Notes under the pieces: model-generated | Database searches by the model: none | Told to the model about the DNA's origin: nothing | Seen by the model: the letters and a program-made list of their open reading frames with translations, nothing else | Part shown: positions 22,594-34,653 of the stretch, piece after piece | Layout of the letters: the number at the start of each line of letters is the position of its first letter | Position numbering within the stretch: position 1 is the stretch's first letter | Position numbers and translations under genes: made by a program | NCBI GenBank assembly: GCA_014529385.2 | Contig: CM043950.1 | Coordinates: 78,113,435 to 78,177,434 of the forward strand | Length of the DNA: 64,000 nucleotides | From: Adiantum capillus-veneris | Taxonomy: Eukaryota > Streptophyta > Polypodiopsida > Polypodiales > Pteridaceae | Reading direction: 5' to 3'

Positions 22594-23751
22594 TTACTCC
22601 CCCCTTGGAGAATCGTTTTCTTCCTCGAAAACAAAAGTGGTAGGATCTTCATAAGAACGCTAAGGTTTTACACAGTGGTATCCCTCATGGATCAAGATGT
22701 TTGTTTGATCGAAACCTGGTGCAGTAGGAGGTCCAATATAACCAAGAATAACATCTTGATTTTGCACATTGTTGTCCATTTGCAATCATCTTGTGTTATT
22801 GGTTCCAATCCAATCATAATGTGTAGACTCCATTTAGAACGCACATAAGCATGCTCAACGAGTTATCACAACAAAGATGTACTCGACAGAGTACCATTTT
22901 CCATGAATGTAACTTGCTAACATAACTCACTAGCCAAGTTGAAGTCCTTGACTTGTTCTCAACTGTCATCAGTAAACAACCCCACCATAACTAGTGTTCA
23001 AGGTTGAGAACCTGATTTAAACATAAAGCATTGAGAACCTGAGTCACAAACATGATTTACCTTATTGTAAGCAATGCCAACTAGAATGATACATTCTTGC
23101 CAATTGGATTTCTTGGTGCTAATGTACGCGCTTTGCATATCCTTCAGCACAAGTGTACACTTGTAACTTGTAATCTCCCTATCCTCTTTGAATTCTGACA
23201 GTATGGAGATGTGTTTTTTTTTCCACGGTGTACAGACATTCTTCCCAGATGACTGGTAAATGGGGATCACAATATCGGACAACATTGTTGAGGAATCAAC
23301 AATGTCCGTAATAACCATTGTGTTTAACTTGAAAAAGCCACAAGCACCCAAACTGAGCCATGACCTCTATTGGTGATTGGTAGACCCAAAAGTAATCTCA
23401 TAGAGAGACCGCACATAGAGTGCAAAATGCTTTATAAGCAACAACGTAATGAATACGCATGCCATTTTAAATCAGCTTTTGCTAAACACTAGGACCCATA
23501 ACACCTAGTGTGCATGCATTTAGCAAAAAACAAATCCTAACCTGGATATTCATGATCATTCTTGCCAATACTTATGGCAAATGTGATTTGCGTAGCACAC
23601 AATAAAGAGGAATGTAAATAGTTTTGAAAAGAAACTAAATACTTTCAGTTGCAATCATTGTCAAGTCTTGCTGAAATGTTTGAACCATAATAGAAGGTAA
23701 AACATTAATCACTTCTAGGGACAAACAATGAAACTATTTCATTAACAACTC
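22594..23751 (-). other. Middle element interior, left part; possible exon at 22998-23351
   Basis: Mostly AT-rich. A minus-strand open frame at 23351-22998 (117 codons; MVITDIVDSSTMLSDIVIPIY, later CTLVLKDMQSAYISTKKSNW) has coding-like composition, and a GTAAAT donor-like site lies near 23060. I do not recognise the family. It could be the far part of a captured multi-exon gene whose other pieces lie at 28.7-31.8 and 36.9-37.9 kb. Confidence 0.3.
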
Positions 23752-24248
23752 AGAGCTGTAAGGTTTCCAGTTTCTGAAACCTTAAAGGTTGTATAAAGCT
23801 TAATCAAACTAATATGATTATTGAAAAAGCAATGTAGATTGTCCAACCATGGCAAATATTGGTATTTTTGGAATCTTAAGCACAGCAAACCCCGGGCTAT
23901 GAATTTTCAGAATTGAATTCCGATAAAAACTAACATAGTTATGACCTCTGCAAGTTTACACTGTCAATTGAATAAAATAGGTAAAATTGAAGGGTTGCAG
24001 TAATCATTTAAGCATAGACTTTATTAAAGGTCTCCTAGATATTTACAAGATATTTACCAATTAAGAAAAAATAGGTCAAATTATAACAAAATTGACATTT
24101 TAAAAGCTGGCAGGTAATAGGAGGGTCATCACTGACCTGCCAGGGACTCATTTAGCATCAGGGGGCGTTTTTTGACTTGCTGGGGGTTGCTTGAACTTCA
24201 AGCAACTACCTTTTTCAGCCGGTGAGAGCTTATGAGTGCCAGAAAAAC

Positions 24249-24256
24249 TATAAATA
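24249..24256 (+). promoter_or_regulatory. TATA box of the giant LTR
   Basis: CTATAAATAGGACC in a locally GC-richer context, followed at about 30-60 bp by TTTTACACAGACTCGG and a CTCTCTCTC leader, as expected for a plant pol II start. It would mark the U3/R border. Confidence 0.65.
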
Positions 24257-24589
24257 GGACCCCTAGCTTCACATTTTACACAGACTCGGAGCCTTGATAC
24301 TCTCTCTCTCATCTAGAGAGGACACTACGCAGAAATCATTAGAGATTAATCTCTAATTGATTAACATAAACGGTAATGAGTCTAATCTTTCTTAATTAGC
24401 AAGGTTAGATTAAGATATTTGTCAATAAATCAAAGATTAGGCATATGTATGCTCCTCAAACCTCTCTTAATTAATTAATCTCTGCTGATTATTAGAATTA
24501 AGCTTAGTAATACTAAGCTAATTAATTATCCTATTATAATAGGGCTGAAATTAGATAAATTAACCATGAATTAATGGTAAATATATTAA

Positions 24590-26900
24590 TTAAGATTAGA
24601 TTAAGTTGAAGTAATTATCAAAGATGCATTAGACAGTTATTAATCTAGGAAAATTACCCTATAATTTTTTGAGAAGTTTTCCTAATTAATTAGGCATAAT
24701 TACTCTGTTTTTGGAGAAATTTTAATAGGAGAAATTAGTAAATGGATTTCAAATGTTGTGATATATTTATCAATAGTTAATTAGGTGTTAAAAAATCCGT
24801 AATAATTAGGAGAAACTCAGAAAATTAATCTAGCTAATTAATTTAGCAAAAATACTCTGTTTTTTGAGTAATTTAAATAGGGGAAACTAGTAAATGGATT
24901 TGAAATGTCGTGATATATTTACCAATAGTTAATTAGGTGTTCAAGAACCTGTGATAATTAGGATAGGCTCAGAAAATTAATCTAGCTAATTAAGTTAGCA
25001 GAAATACTCTGTTTTGTGAGTAATTTAAATAGGGGAAATTAGTAAATGGATTTCTAATATTGTGATATATTTATCAGTGGTTAATTAGGTGTTCAAGAAC
25101 CCGTGATAATTAGTAGAAGCTCAGAAAATTAATCTAGCTAATTAAGATAGCAGAAATACTATGTTTTGTGAGTAATTTAAATAGGGGAAATTAGTAAATG
25201 GAAATCAAATGTTGTGATATATTTATAAGTGGTTAATTAGGTGTTCAAGAACTTGTGATAATTAGGAGAAGCTCATAAAATTAATCTAGCTAATTAAGTT
25301 AGAAGAAATACTCTGTTTTGTTAGTAAATGGAATTCAAATGTTGTGATATATTTATCAGTAGTTAATTAGGTGTTCAAGAACCCATGATAATTAGGATAA
25401 GCTCAGAAAATTAATCTAGCTAATTAAGTTAGCAAAAATACTCTATTTTGGGAGTAATTTAAATAGGGAAAATTAGTAAATGGATTTAAATGTTGTGATA
25501 TATTTATCAGTGGTTAATTAGGTGTTAAGGAACCCGTGATAATTAGGAGAAGCTCAAATAATGAATCTAGCTAATTAATTAGGCATAATTACTCTGTTTT
25601 TTGAGCAATTTAAATAGGGGAAATTACTAAATTGATTTTAATTGCTGTGATATATTTATCAGTGGTTAATTAGGTGTTAGGAAACTTGTGATAAATAGTA
25701 TAAGCTCAGATAATTAATCTAGCTAATTAATTAGGCATAATTAATCTGTTTTATGACAAATTTAAATAGGGGAAATTAGTAAATTGATTTCAATTGCTGT
25801 GATATATTTATTAGTAGTTAATTGGGTGTTAAGGAACCCTTGATAATTAGGAAAATCTCAGATAGTTAGTTTAACTAATTATCTTAGTGAAATTATGATA
25901 ATTTTAGGGGTAAATTAAAGAGGGAAATTTATAAATCATAAACTATAATTACATGCTATTTATTAGAGCTGTACTATAGGGTAAAGAGTCCGTGATAATT
26001 ATGCCAAGTTTAGAAAAGTAGTATAGATATTTATCTAAGTCAAATTACTCTATTTTTAGCTAAAAACTAAAGAGGGAAATTAGTAAATCATGCTATATGA
26101 TTACATGCTATTTATCAGAGCCATAATATAGGGTAAAGAGGCCGTGATAAGTATGTCAAGGTTAGAAAAGTAGTATAGATATTTATCTAAGTCAAATTAC
26201 ACTATTTTTAGCTAAAAACTAAAGAGGGAAATTAGTAAATCGTGCTATATGATTACATCCTATTTATCAGAGCTATATTATAGGGTAAACAGATCGTGAT
26301 AATTATGCCAAGGTTAGAAAAGTAGTATAGATATTTATCTAAGTCAAATTACTCTATTTTTAGCTAAAAACTAAAGAGGGAATTTAGTAAATCATGATAT
26401 ATAATTACATGCAATTAATCAGAGCTATATTATACGGTAAAGAGGCCATGATAATTATTCCAAGGTTAGAAAAGTAGTATAGATATTTATCTAAGTCAAA
26501 TTACACCATTTTTAGCTAAAATTAAAGAGGGAAATCAATAAATCATCCTATATGATTACATGCTATTTGTTAGAGCTATATTATAGGGTAAAAAGGCTGT
26601 GATAATTATTCCAAGGTTAGAAACATAGTATAGATATTTATCTAAGTCAAATTACACTATTTTTAGCTAAAACTTAAAGAAGGAAATTAATAAATCATGT
26701 GTTATAATTACATGCTATTTATCAGAGCTGTATCATAGGGTAAAGAGTCCTTGATAATTATGTCAAGGTTAGAAAAGTAGTATAGTTATTTATCTAAGTC
26801 AAATTATTCTAATTATAGCTAAAAATTGATGATGGAAATTATATAATTAAGTTATAAAATAATAAGATAATTACTGGAGGTCAAAAATATCCTTATCTAC
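24590..26900 (+). repeat. 152-bp-period tandem array, about 15 monomers in two subfamilies
   Basis: The anchor GGAAATTAGTAAAT recurs near 24731, 24883, 25035, 25187, (25321, after a 22-bp deletion), 25473, 25624, 25776, 25928, 26080, 26232, 26384, 26535, 26687 and 26839: steps of 151-152 bp with a single 130-bp step. Monomers up to about 25860 share TTAATTAGGTGTTNNNGAAC and CTAGCTAATTAAGTTAGC. Those from about 25960 share ATAGGGTAAAGAG and AAAAGTAGTATAGATATTT. The two types are alignable to each other, so they are diverged subfamilies of one monomer. It is very AT-rich with no coding potential, and the period is close to nucleosome length. Confidence 0.92.
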
Positions 26901-27351
26901 TTGTGGTAATTATACCATAGTTAAATAGTGAGGTTAGAAAATTATAATTGACCAAAAGTCCTATTTTTAGCGAATGATTAATTAAAATAAATAGATTTTG
27001 TGGTCAAAAGTTTTTAGAAAAATTATAGTAAGTGTAAACCTATGATATCAAGTTGAGGAAATGAAATCTTTAAGAGAAATTAATTAAAATAAATATTAGG
27101 CCCAAAATAAGTAGATTATTAGCTTAAAAGTCAATGGAAAATTTAGGAGAGCTGAGAAAAACCTAAGGGAAGCGGTGGAAAAATTTATCATACCTATATA
27201 GACAAATAAGAAATTACTAGGTCGAGAATTTACCAATTAAAACTATAAATTTAACCTTGGATGGGTTACGGTTGAATACAAAGGTTAAGTTTAGATTTTG
27301 AACTTTTTACCTAATGATTAGACGTCCTTTTATAAGGATAAGAAGTTATGA

Positions 27352-27534
27352 TACCAAAAAAGGACTCGAGCAAATCCTACATCTGATGATGAGGACGTAG
27401 CTCCAAAACGAACTACAGCGTCGCACGACGACGAAGTCGGGCCTAGTAGTAGGCCTACGGAGGAGAGTCTTCAGACGCCAGCGTAGCAGCTGATGGCCAA
27501 TCAATCCCAAGTGGGTGTCCCATTGTTCAATTAA
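27352..27534 (+). pseudogene. Short coding-like segment inside the giant LTR, possibly a Gag N-terminus
   Basis: Open from after a TGA at 27349 to a TAG at 27484, then in the same frame to a TAA at 27532-27534. It reads QKRTRANPTSDDEDVAPKR, then acidic/serine-rich GPSSRPTEESLQ. This basic-then-acidic start recalls N-termini of plant Gypsy Gag proteins. It is abruptly more GC-rich than the array before it. It may be an ORF carried in the long LTR or a scrap of another element. There is no further Gag homology downstream. Confidence 0.3.
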
Positions 27535-28628
27535 GTCTTTAATTAGTTTAAGTTATTTTATAAGTTAGCATGGCATACATAAGAAGGATAAACTGGCTGA
27601 AAACGAAAGGTAACTTCCAACGTGCATTTGTTTATAATATAGGAAAGAATTGTTTGGGTTAAAACTGGTTGAATTAGGAAAGATATGTTTGATCATCCTT
27701 AAGACAGCTTGTCTCAAGACACCTCCGACTCCTTGATATAAATTGATGATAATGATTGGCTTTTTAGCCACGGTTAAGTCGGTTACCCCCATGAACAATG
27801 AGTTTCTACTCTGTGTCATGTCTTGATGTTTCTACATAAGTTAGGATACCGTTTTTATCCTAGGAGAGCCGCCCGGTTGTATGGGCAACTGGTTTGGTGT
27901 ATGCGCACCCGGAACCTTGGGTGGGGGTTTATCCACTCCGGATTTGAATAAGGAATGGGTGTCGTTTTTCACCCTTAGGTGGTCTTGAGACAAGAAGAGT
28001 ACTGGTCATGGTTATTATGGATAATGTTTTGATTGACAGTACCCTGTCTTAAGTTTAAAGATATCTGTTTTCTAAAAGAATGCTTTCAATGTTGCCTTTA
28101 ATAATTGATTCAAAGAATTACTGTGACGAAAAGTTAAAAGAAACCATTATTTTAAATGTTTACAAGAATGTGATAGTAAGATAAATGAATCATGTGTGAG
28201 TGCGGGGTGGTAAGTGGGGATTGACTAAGGTTGTCAATCATGGACGGGTGGACCTAATTAGTCAGGTAACTATCCATCCCTGCGCACTAAAACGTTTAGA
28301 AAACTTCTTCACTTGGAAGAGGAGTTCACCAACGGCTGTGCCCTCACATCTGTTAGGGGGAAAAAAGCATTGGTTGAGGATACCTTAGCCCAATTGTGGC
28401 AGTTATAGGGCCGAAATAGTTTTTTGGACTTTTAATACGTTGTCCCGTTTCCACTGCGAGACAGAACTAGGTCTTCTTCTAAGGCTATAGACCCAAGCCA
28501 TTGTCAATGGTAAAGGTCTATTCCTTGGATTTTTCTTGTTTAGAGACTCTGATTTTTATTAGACCTAGAGACCTGTCAAGGATCCCATCCCGATCTTGGT
28601 ATAGGTGGGTTGGGGACCTTACAAGAGC

Positions 28629-30111
28629 CTTTCTATATGTATAAACAACTATCTGTAATATTGTTTAGCACTACATGTACCTGAACAAGTCATTCTAAGT
28701 ATTCGAAAATTTTTGGCCACCGAAATTGCTCCTGATACATTGTGCTAAAAATGATCTAGAAAACAGATTTGACCAGCACCACCTAGGGACTTTGTCGTGA
28801 CACATACTTGAAATAGTGGGAACCAGTGTCAGTCCCAGATACTCATAATCTCTACATGTGGAATATGTCTCGTGTATATAAGGGTGTCTAAAAAAGTAAC
28901 ATCTTTCAAGTACAAGATGTACTTGTGCGTGGGATAATTGAGAACACTCTATGAGGGGAGAGAGAGGGACCCTCATTAGCCTTGTTCCACACTGGCTAAA
29001 CAAACTCCTTGAGTTCCTAGACCATGTTGTATCCCATGTGACAACATGTGCCAAATAGAACCCTACAAGTGGGTCCATAACGACGGAGTGAGAGGGACCC
29101 TCATTAGCCTTGTTCCACACTAGCTAAACCAAACTCCTTGAGTTCCTAGACCATGTTGTATCCCATGTGACAACATGTGCCAAATAGAACCCTACAAGTG
29201 GGTCCATAACTGCGTAATGCAAAAAATGTATGTTGGACACAACGGACCAAAATTCTTGGATCTTACATGACCTTGTCATCTCTCTGGAGGTTCGGCATAG
29301 TGTTGACTTATCTAGAGGGAAACGCACATGCCCAAATTTCCCACTCGCAAAGGCCTATGAACACTAATTGAAAATGAATGAAATGCAAGTAGTACTGCAC
29401 ATGTAACCTTGGGTGTTGTCATTGCAATCCAGACCCCTTTGTTAAAGCAACATTGTCAAACCCTGTGGTTAAATGCTGCATAAAAATTGCTCAATGAGCA
29501 GCCGGTCCGTGGCCTTTGTCGATGACCCCGTTGGGTTTTCCCCTGGCATTTATTACTTTTGAAGTTGAAATATTTCCACTACCCCTTGGCAGTTCGTGGA
29601 CTTCATTCCTTGAAACTGCAAGTGTGAAGGTTCCAAGAATGGATCAACAACCCTTACTAAGTGATTTAGTAATCACGTACTGGGTCTTACCCCAAATTGT
29701 ACTCATATAAGAACTCTCAGTGCAAATAGGAGACACCCAAAAAAAGTTAATCGTGGTTTTGTGTGAACAGCCGTGCTGTCAAATGCTGGTGTCATCTATA
29801 CACCTTGGTAGAGATAAGCCCTTACGATTTTAAGACGGTCAAAAACTCAACTCGACTGTCACAAATAAAGTGTGTAGTGCTAAAATAATTCCCAACAAAT
29901 CTCTGATGGCAAGACCCTTGCTTGTCCATTACAAGCGATGGGTACTCTACTGAATAGAGTTGGTCGATCTTGAAAGCAATGAATGATGGATTACAAAAAG
30001 ATGGCTCTTAGCCATTCCAAAAATAAGTGTCAATAGATGGTGGTTAGCCCTTACTGTTACCGTATTGAAATAAAAAGATTCCAATAAAATCATGCCTACT
30101 TTCACTTTTCC

Positions 30112-30117
<6 letters not shown>
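28629..30117. other. Middle element interior with a 128-bp tandem duplication
   Basis: No recognised gene. 28962-29089 and 29090-29210 are near-identical 128-bp tandem units beginning GAGAGGGACCCTCATTAGCC, differing at a few positions. A minus-strand frame runs through both and on to 28695 without a recognisable family. The remainder (29211-30117) is unassigned. Confidence 0.55.

Positions 30118-30182
<65 letters not shown>
30118..30182. repeat. (GA)n microsatellite, 65 bp
   Basis: Uninterrupted GA dinucleotides. Confidence 0.95.
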
Positions 30183-30186
<4 letters not shown>

Positions 30187-30879
30187 TTGGGCTGAGGAAA
30201 TCCGCGTATTCTAATGTGTTGTATGCCCATTTCAAATGCTCTAGGGTAGACCGTGCCTGTGTCATAGCTTATTTGATAAGCGTACATCAGTGTAATTGTA
30301 CCATGCCCTTGTAGAGAGAGCACATCTTGAACCACTTACATAGTATGTGAGCGTGACTGTATCAGGGTGCAGATGTATGGAACGTCGCCTGGGAATAAAC
30401 ATAAAAATAAAATGTCTAAAAACAACAACAACTGATCTCGTCCTTGACAGAGTAGCTAGTGTTATAGAGAAAGCATATGCAATGATGGCTGTTGTACGGC
30501 CATCCTACGATTATGCCATGCATACAAAGAAAAAAATAGAGTAAGAAGCTCTTGGCTTCCCTGATAGCGGCAACCATGTGAGCCATTGATATACATGCCG
30601 TGTACAATTACACTGGAATGGATACATCACATTGCAGTATTGCATGTGAGCTTATATCCACGGAGTGCTAAAGATGTGTTCCATTATCATTGATCTATAG
30701 TCAATCGATAATACTTGGGCACATAAGAGATTATGTGCTTCACCTGAAGACAAGCAAAGCATGTTACTTTGTACAGTGTCTGCGTATGGAGTCTGCCCAA
30801 GCACTTTGCTTTGCATAGCAGAGAGGTCTTTGCCAGAATGAGAAGTAAAACATAGACAAAATAATAAACATAACGTGAA

Positions 30880-31768
30880 AGTTACTAATCTTGTCGCCCA
30901 ATGGTGGCCAGGTTTTTGATAAGTCTCTCGAAACTACTCGAGTGAGTGAGCGTATGTATCATATACACACACATGGGATGTAAAACCCTACAAACATCTT
31001 GGCAAGTTTTCCTAAGTTTGTATGCTAAGAGCATATTCCAAATGGTGAAAATCCCGATGCCAAATACCAAAATGGAAGCCTTGCTTCACATAAGTACTCA
31101 TGGAATTGTGGTGTGCATAGCAACCAGATACTCTTGACGATTTACAATGGCATAACAAAAGAAAGTCGATCATGTCGAGGATTCACAGATAATCGATCTT
31201 GTCAAATTGTACACTGTGTTGGAAAACAAAAAAATATGTGCAAGAGATGTACCATGTAGCTGCTTGGCGTGTTTACTGGCACCCTCAAGATTTGTAGAGG
31301 GAGCGTTTCTCCCAAGATAAATCACTTTTCCCAAACATGGGCGAATCATATCATTGCCGAATTGCATGAATGGCAATCCACTTACCTAGAAGTCAAGCTC
31401 GAGAAACTTATTGGACAACTTCTTGGGATTGCAGTTAATGATCGGCCTTGCCGAATTCCTTGACTCCTACAATCACAAGTTTACAGTTCAAGCCACACGC
31501 CTTGTGTGTACTTGCATGGACTGTGAAACAACCTTGTTTGCAGCTATTGTTGGTCATACTTACACTTTGATGTTTTTCCTTGACAAACATCCCTTGGAAC
31601 AAGCTCCCCTTCCACCATAAGCAATGGCCTTGAATCTCACGTTCACTAATGCAAAAACTTCTGCAAAATTGATATGAATGAGAAACATGAATTTCAAACT
31701 TATTATACTTACCGCCCATCGATAACGTCATTATTGCCATCTCCTGCAGATATGAAGCGATTATTGAT
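30880..31768 (-). pseudogene. Possible captured multi-exon gene fragment, Cys-rich (downstream exons)
   Basis: On the minus strand, a segment ending GATGGGCG is followed by GTAAGTATAAT (about 31727-31717), a strong donor form. About 50 bp later TTTTGCAG precedes a segment (about 31659-31569) reading FKAIAYGGRGACSKGC, which ends before GTAAGTATGACC. A third segment after an ACAATAG acceptor (about 31548) reads CKQGCFTVHA...KACGLNC. Spaced C-K-G-C pairs suggest a Cys-rich DNA- or metal-binding fold, possibly CXC-like. Further GTAAGT sites lie at about 31390. The upstream exon continues across Copia-2 at 36945-37200 (see there). Assignment is speculative; the splice-site pattern is the main evidence. 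Confidence 0.35.
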
Positions 31769-31773
31769 GTAAA

Positions 31774-32000
31774 TGTTGGAATTAGGGTTGCAGAGAAACA
31801 CACACAGCTTGGAGAAGACGAAGGAAGCTCAAGGCACACAATAGAGAGTGTGTTACTTGGTGTGCAATGGAAAGATAGATAGCCCTAGAGTGATGGGCGT
31901 ATATACAATGCACGGGGGGAAAAACCTCCTAAAGAGGGGAAAAATGCCCCAGCGGTCCTAGTGTGTTCACACACATCACTACCACATGTATATGGTAACA
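31774..32000 (-). repeat. Copia-2 3' LTR
   Basis: 227 bp, TGTTGG...GGTAACA on the plus strand. Equal in length to 36713-36939. Confidence 0.95.
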
Positions 32001-33346
32001 AATCCCCCCTGGAGTGATGCGGTGAACGAGAGCTGGCACATGAGTAAAGGGAAGTGCCATGCCTTGAGGACAGGATCAGTCCACAAAGGGGAGTAAGCCC
32101 AAAGCTTTGCAGAAAGCTTCAAGCTTCTCACGAGACAATGCCTTTGTGAAAAGATCTGCAAGGTTGTCCTGTGTTGGCACATAAGCCAAGCTGATCTCTC
32201 CTGCTGAGAGCCTCTCCCTGACATAGTGGTAATGCACCTCAATGTGCTTTGTGCGAGCATGAAAAACTGGGTTCCTCCCACTGCCAATGTGCTCTAACTG
32301 TCAGTGTAGATAGTGTTGGCAGTGTCCCGTCCAACACCTAAATCAGCCATAAGGCGTCTGATCCATACACACTCAACCGTAGCTGTGAAGACTGCCCTGT
32401 ACTCAGCCTCACAACTCGAAGTGGCCACAGTAGGTTGCTTCTTGCTCAACCATGATATACATGAACTGCCAAGCATGAAACAAAAACCACTTGTGGACAC
32501 TCGCGTGTCAAAACAACCAGCCCAATCTGAGTCCGAAAAAGCATGTAAGTCTAGCGGCAATGATCCCCCCTTGGGATAAAACAAGCCAAGATGTAAAGTG
32601 CCACTCAGGTAGCGGAAAATCCTCTTGACAGCCTGCCAATGCTTAGACCCTGGGCTATGCATGAATCTGCTGACCTGTGAGACTGGAAACTGAATATCCG
32701 GCCTAGTGTTGCATACATAAATGAGGCAGCTAACAGTAGTTTGGTAAAGAGTGACATCAGTAGGATCACCAGCATCATGTAGAATCAACTTCAAACCTGT
32801 TTCCATGGGAGTGGCAATAGGTTTGCAATACTCAAGTCCAAACTTACATAGCAATGTCCCTATGTAACTTTTCTGACACAAGGCAATACCACTATCACAC
32901 TGCTTAAACTATATACCCAAATAATGATGCAACAGCCCCAAATATTTCATCTTGAAAGTAGCATTCAAATCAGCCTTAAATTCAGCAATATGTCTCTCAT
33001 TTGGTCCAGTGATCAGCAAATCATCAACATAAAGAACCACAATGAGAAGTACATCACCCTCACGCTTTACATACAATGTGCTTTCTGTTGGACTGTTACG
33101 AAAGCCTTGTTTGACCAAATGAGTGTCAGCTTTCTCATACCAAGCACTAGGAGATTGCTTCAACCCATACAAAGCCTTCTTACATCTGCACACTTTGTCC
33201 TCTTGTCCTTTTATGACAAAACCGCGAGGCTGCATTACATAAACTTCCTCAAATATGTCACCATTCAAGAAAGCAGTGATTGATGTACATCCCAACCAAA
33301 ATGAGCTGCCAATGCACATAGAAAATGTACAGTAGTCATACGACAA
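32001..33346 (-). pseudogene. Copia-2 reverse transcriptase (after motif A) and RNase H
   Basis: The frame at 33346-32909 carries TAFLNGDIFEEVYVMQPRGF, KKALYGLKQSPSAWY and motif C VLYVDDLLITG. It stops at a TAG near 32910, and the same region resumes at 32881-32294 with RNase H parts (FSDSDWAGCFDTR, KKQPTVATSSCEAEYRA). The segment after TDS-stop-SALA is frameshifted: the HARTKHIEVHYHYVRE region is recognisable only out of frame (about 32270-32220). RT catalytic YVDD is present, but motif A upstream is deleted (see the neighbouring entry), so the enzyme is dead. Confidence 0.88.
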
Positions 33347-34653
33347 GTGGGAGCAAAAGTCTGTTCATAATCTATGCCTTTTTGCTGTGCATAACCCTTT
33401 GCAACAAGTCGAGCCTTATGGCGATCGATCTCACCATCCGGCTTGCGTTTCAGCTTGTAAACCCACTTTGTACCAATGGCCTTTTTGCCAGGAGGAAAAT
33501 CACATAAAGTCCATGTGTCATTTTCTATAAGTGCATCATATTCTGATTGCATGGCAGCCATCCAATTTTCTGAATTTTGTGCTTCATCAAAAGTCAAAGG
33601 CTCCCCAACATCATGTAAGCTAGACACAGCCAAAGCATAACAGTTTGATGCATAAGATGCATGGTGAGAGCCTGAACGAATACGACTAGACAAAGGTGCA
33701 TCCAATTTACTGTCACGCAAAGTGTGCACCAACCATTTTGGCATACCTCTAGCCTGCTCATTTTCAGCCCTTTCTTCATCAAGTACATCATGTACATCTG
33801 CATCATTAATAGGCTGATCTAAAACATTTTCAGAAACCCCCATAGGCTGTACATTTGCCTCATTGGAACTTACATTCATATTTCCACCACTGAAAAGAGG
33901 CAAAAAAGTGTCATAAATGTCCTGTGAGCTTACATTACTGTCTCTAGTACACGGCAGCAAGGGCTGAACAGAATCTTCCACAAACACTACATCCCAAGAA
34001 ACCAGAATACGTTTTGTTTGCAGATGATACAACCTGTAACCTTTGATTTCAGCACTATAACCAACAAAAATACATTTGACGGCCTTATCATCCAATTTTC
34101 TGCACTGCACTTGTGGCACCAAAGCATATGCCAAACAGCCAAAAACACGCATGTGCTCAATAGAAGGTTTTCTATCATGCCATGCTTCATATGGAGTAAT
34201 AGACTGCAAAGCTTTCATAGGACACCTGTTAAGTACATAAGTGGCACACATGATGGCCCCAAGCCAAAAAGAATGCGGTAAAGCTTGACTTTTGACCATA
34301 CATCGTGCCATTTTCGTCAGTGACTTGTTTTTCCTCTCAGCAACACCATTTTGCTGAGGTGTGTAAGGCACTGTGCGTTGGTGTTTTATCCCACGACTAG
34401 CCAAAAATGCATTAAATTCATGAGACATATACTCCCCCCCTCGATCGGAACGGAGGGTGCCCATAATACATTTTGAGACATTTTCAGCCATAGCCAGAAA
34501 TTGTTTGAAGCACATAAAAACTTCAGACTTCTCTTTAAGTGGAAATACCCATGCATGCCTGGAGTAATCATCAATGAAAGTCAAGAAGTACAGGTAATTG
34601 CCCAAGGACGGAGTTTGCATGGGCCCACAAACATCACTATGCACAAGCTGCAA
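33265..34653 (-). pseudogene. Copia-2 integrase and RT start, motif A deleted
   Basis: A 462-codon open frame: integrase core with LVHSDVCGPM, FIDDYSRHAWVF, LRSDRGGEY and PYTPQQNGVAERKNK, then the linker and RT opening (KKAIGTKWVYKLKRKPDGEI, KARLVAKGYAQQKGIDYEQT). At about 33288 the text goes from GWDVHQ directly to a shifted TAFLNGD. About 10 nt are missing compared with the usual HQMDVKTAFLNG, which removes the catalytic Asp of RT motif A and shifts the frame. Integrase itself looks intact. Confidence 0.9.

Larger units (their letters stand above)
23757..28623 (+). mobile_element. Giant solo LTR, 4867 bp, duplication AGAGC
   Basis: Starts TGTAAGGT and ends ACCTTACA, an exact 8-bp inverted terminal match in the TG...CA form. 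AGAGC occurs directly outside both ends (23752-23756, 28624-28628). A TATA box lies 493 bp in (24249-24256), followed by a CT-rich leader. Next comes an AT-rich 152-bp-period array (about 24590-26900), a GC-richer coding-like segment (27352-27534), and a terminal part with plant LTR-like G/C phrases. No second copy of the end sequence occurs inside, so this is one LTR and not a short complete element. LTRs of 4-6 kb are known for some plant Gypsy groups (for example Ogre) and for large LARD-type elements. Confidence 0.8.
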
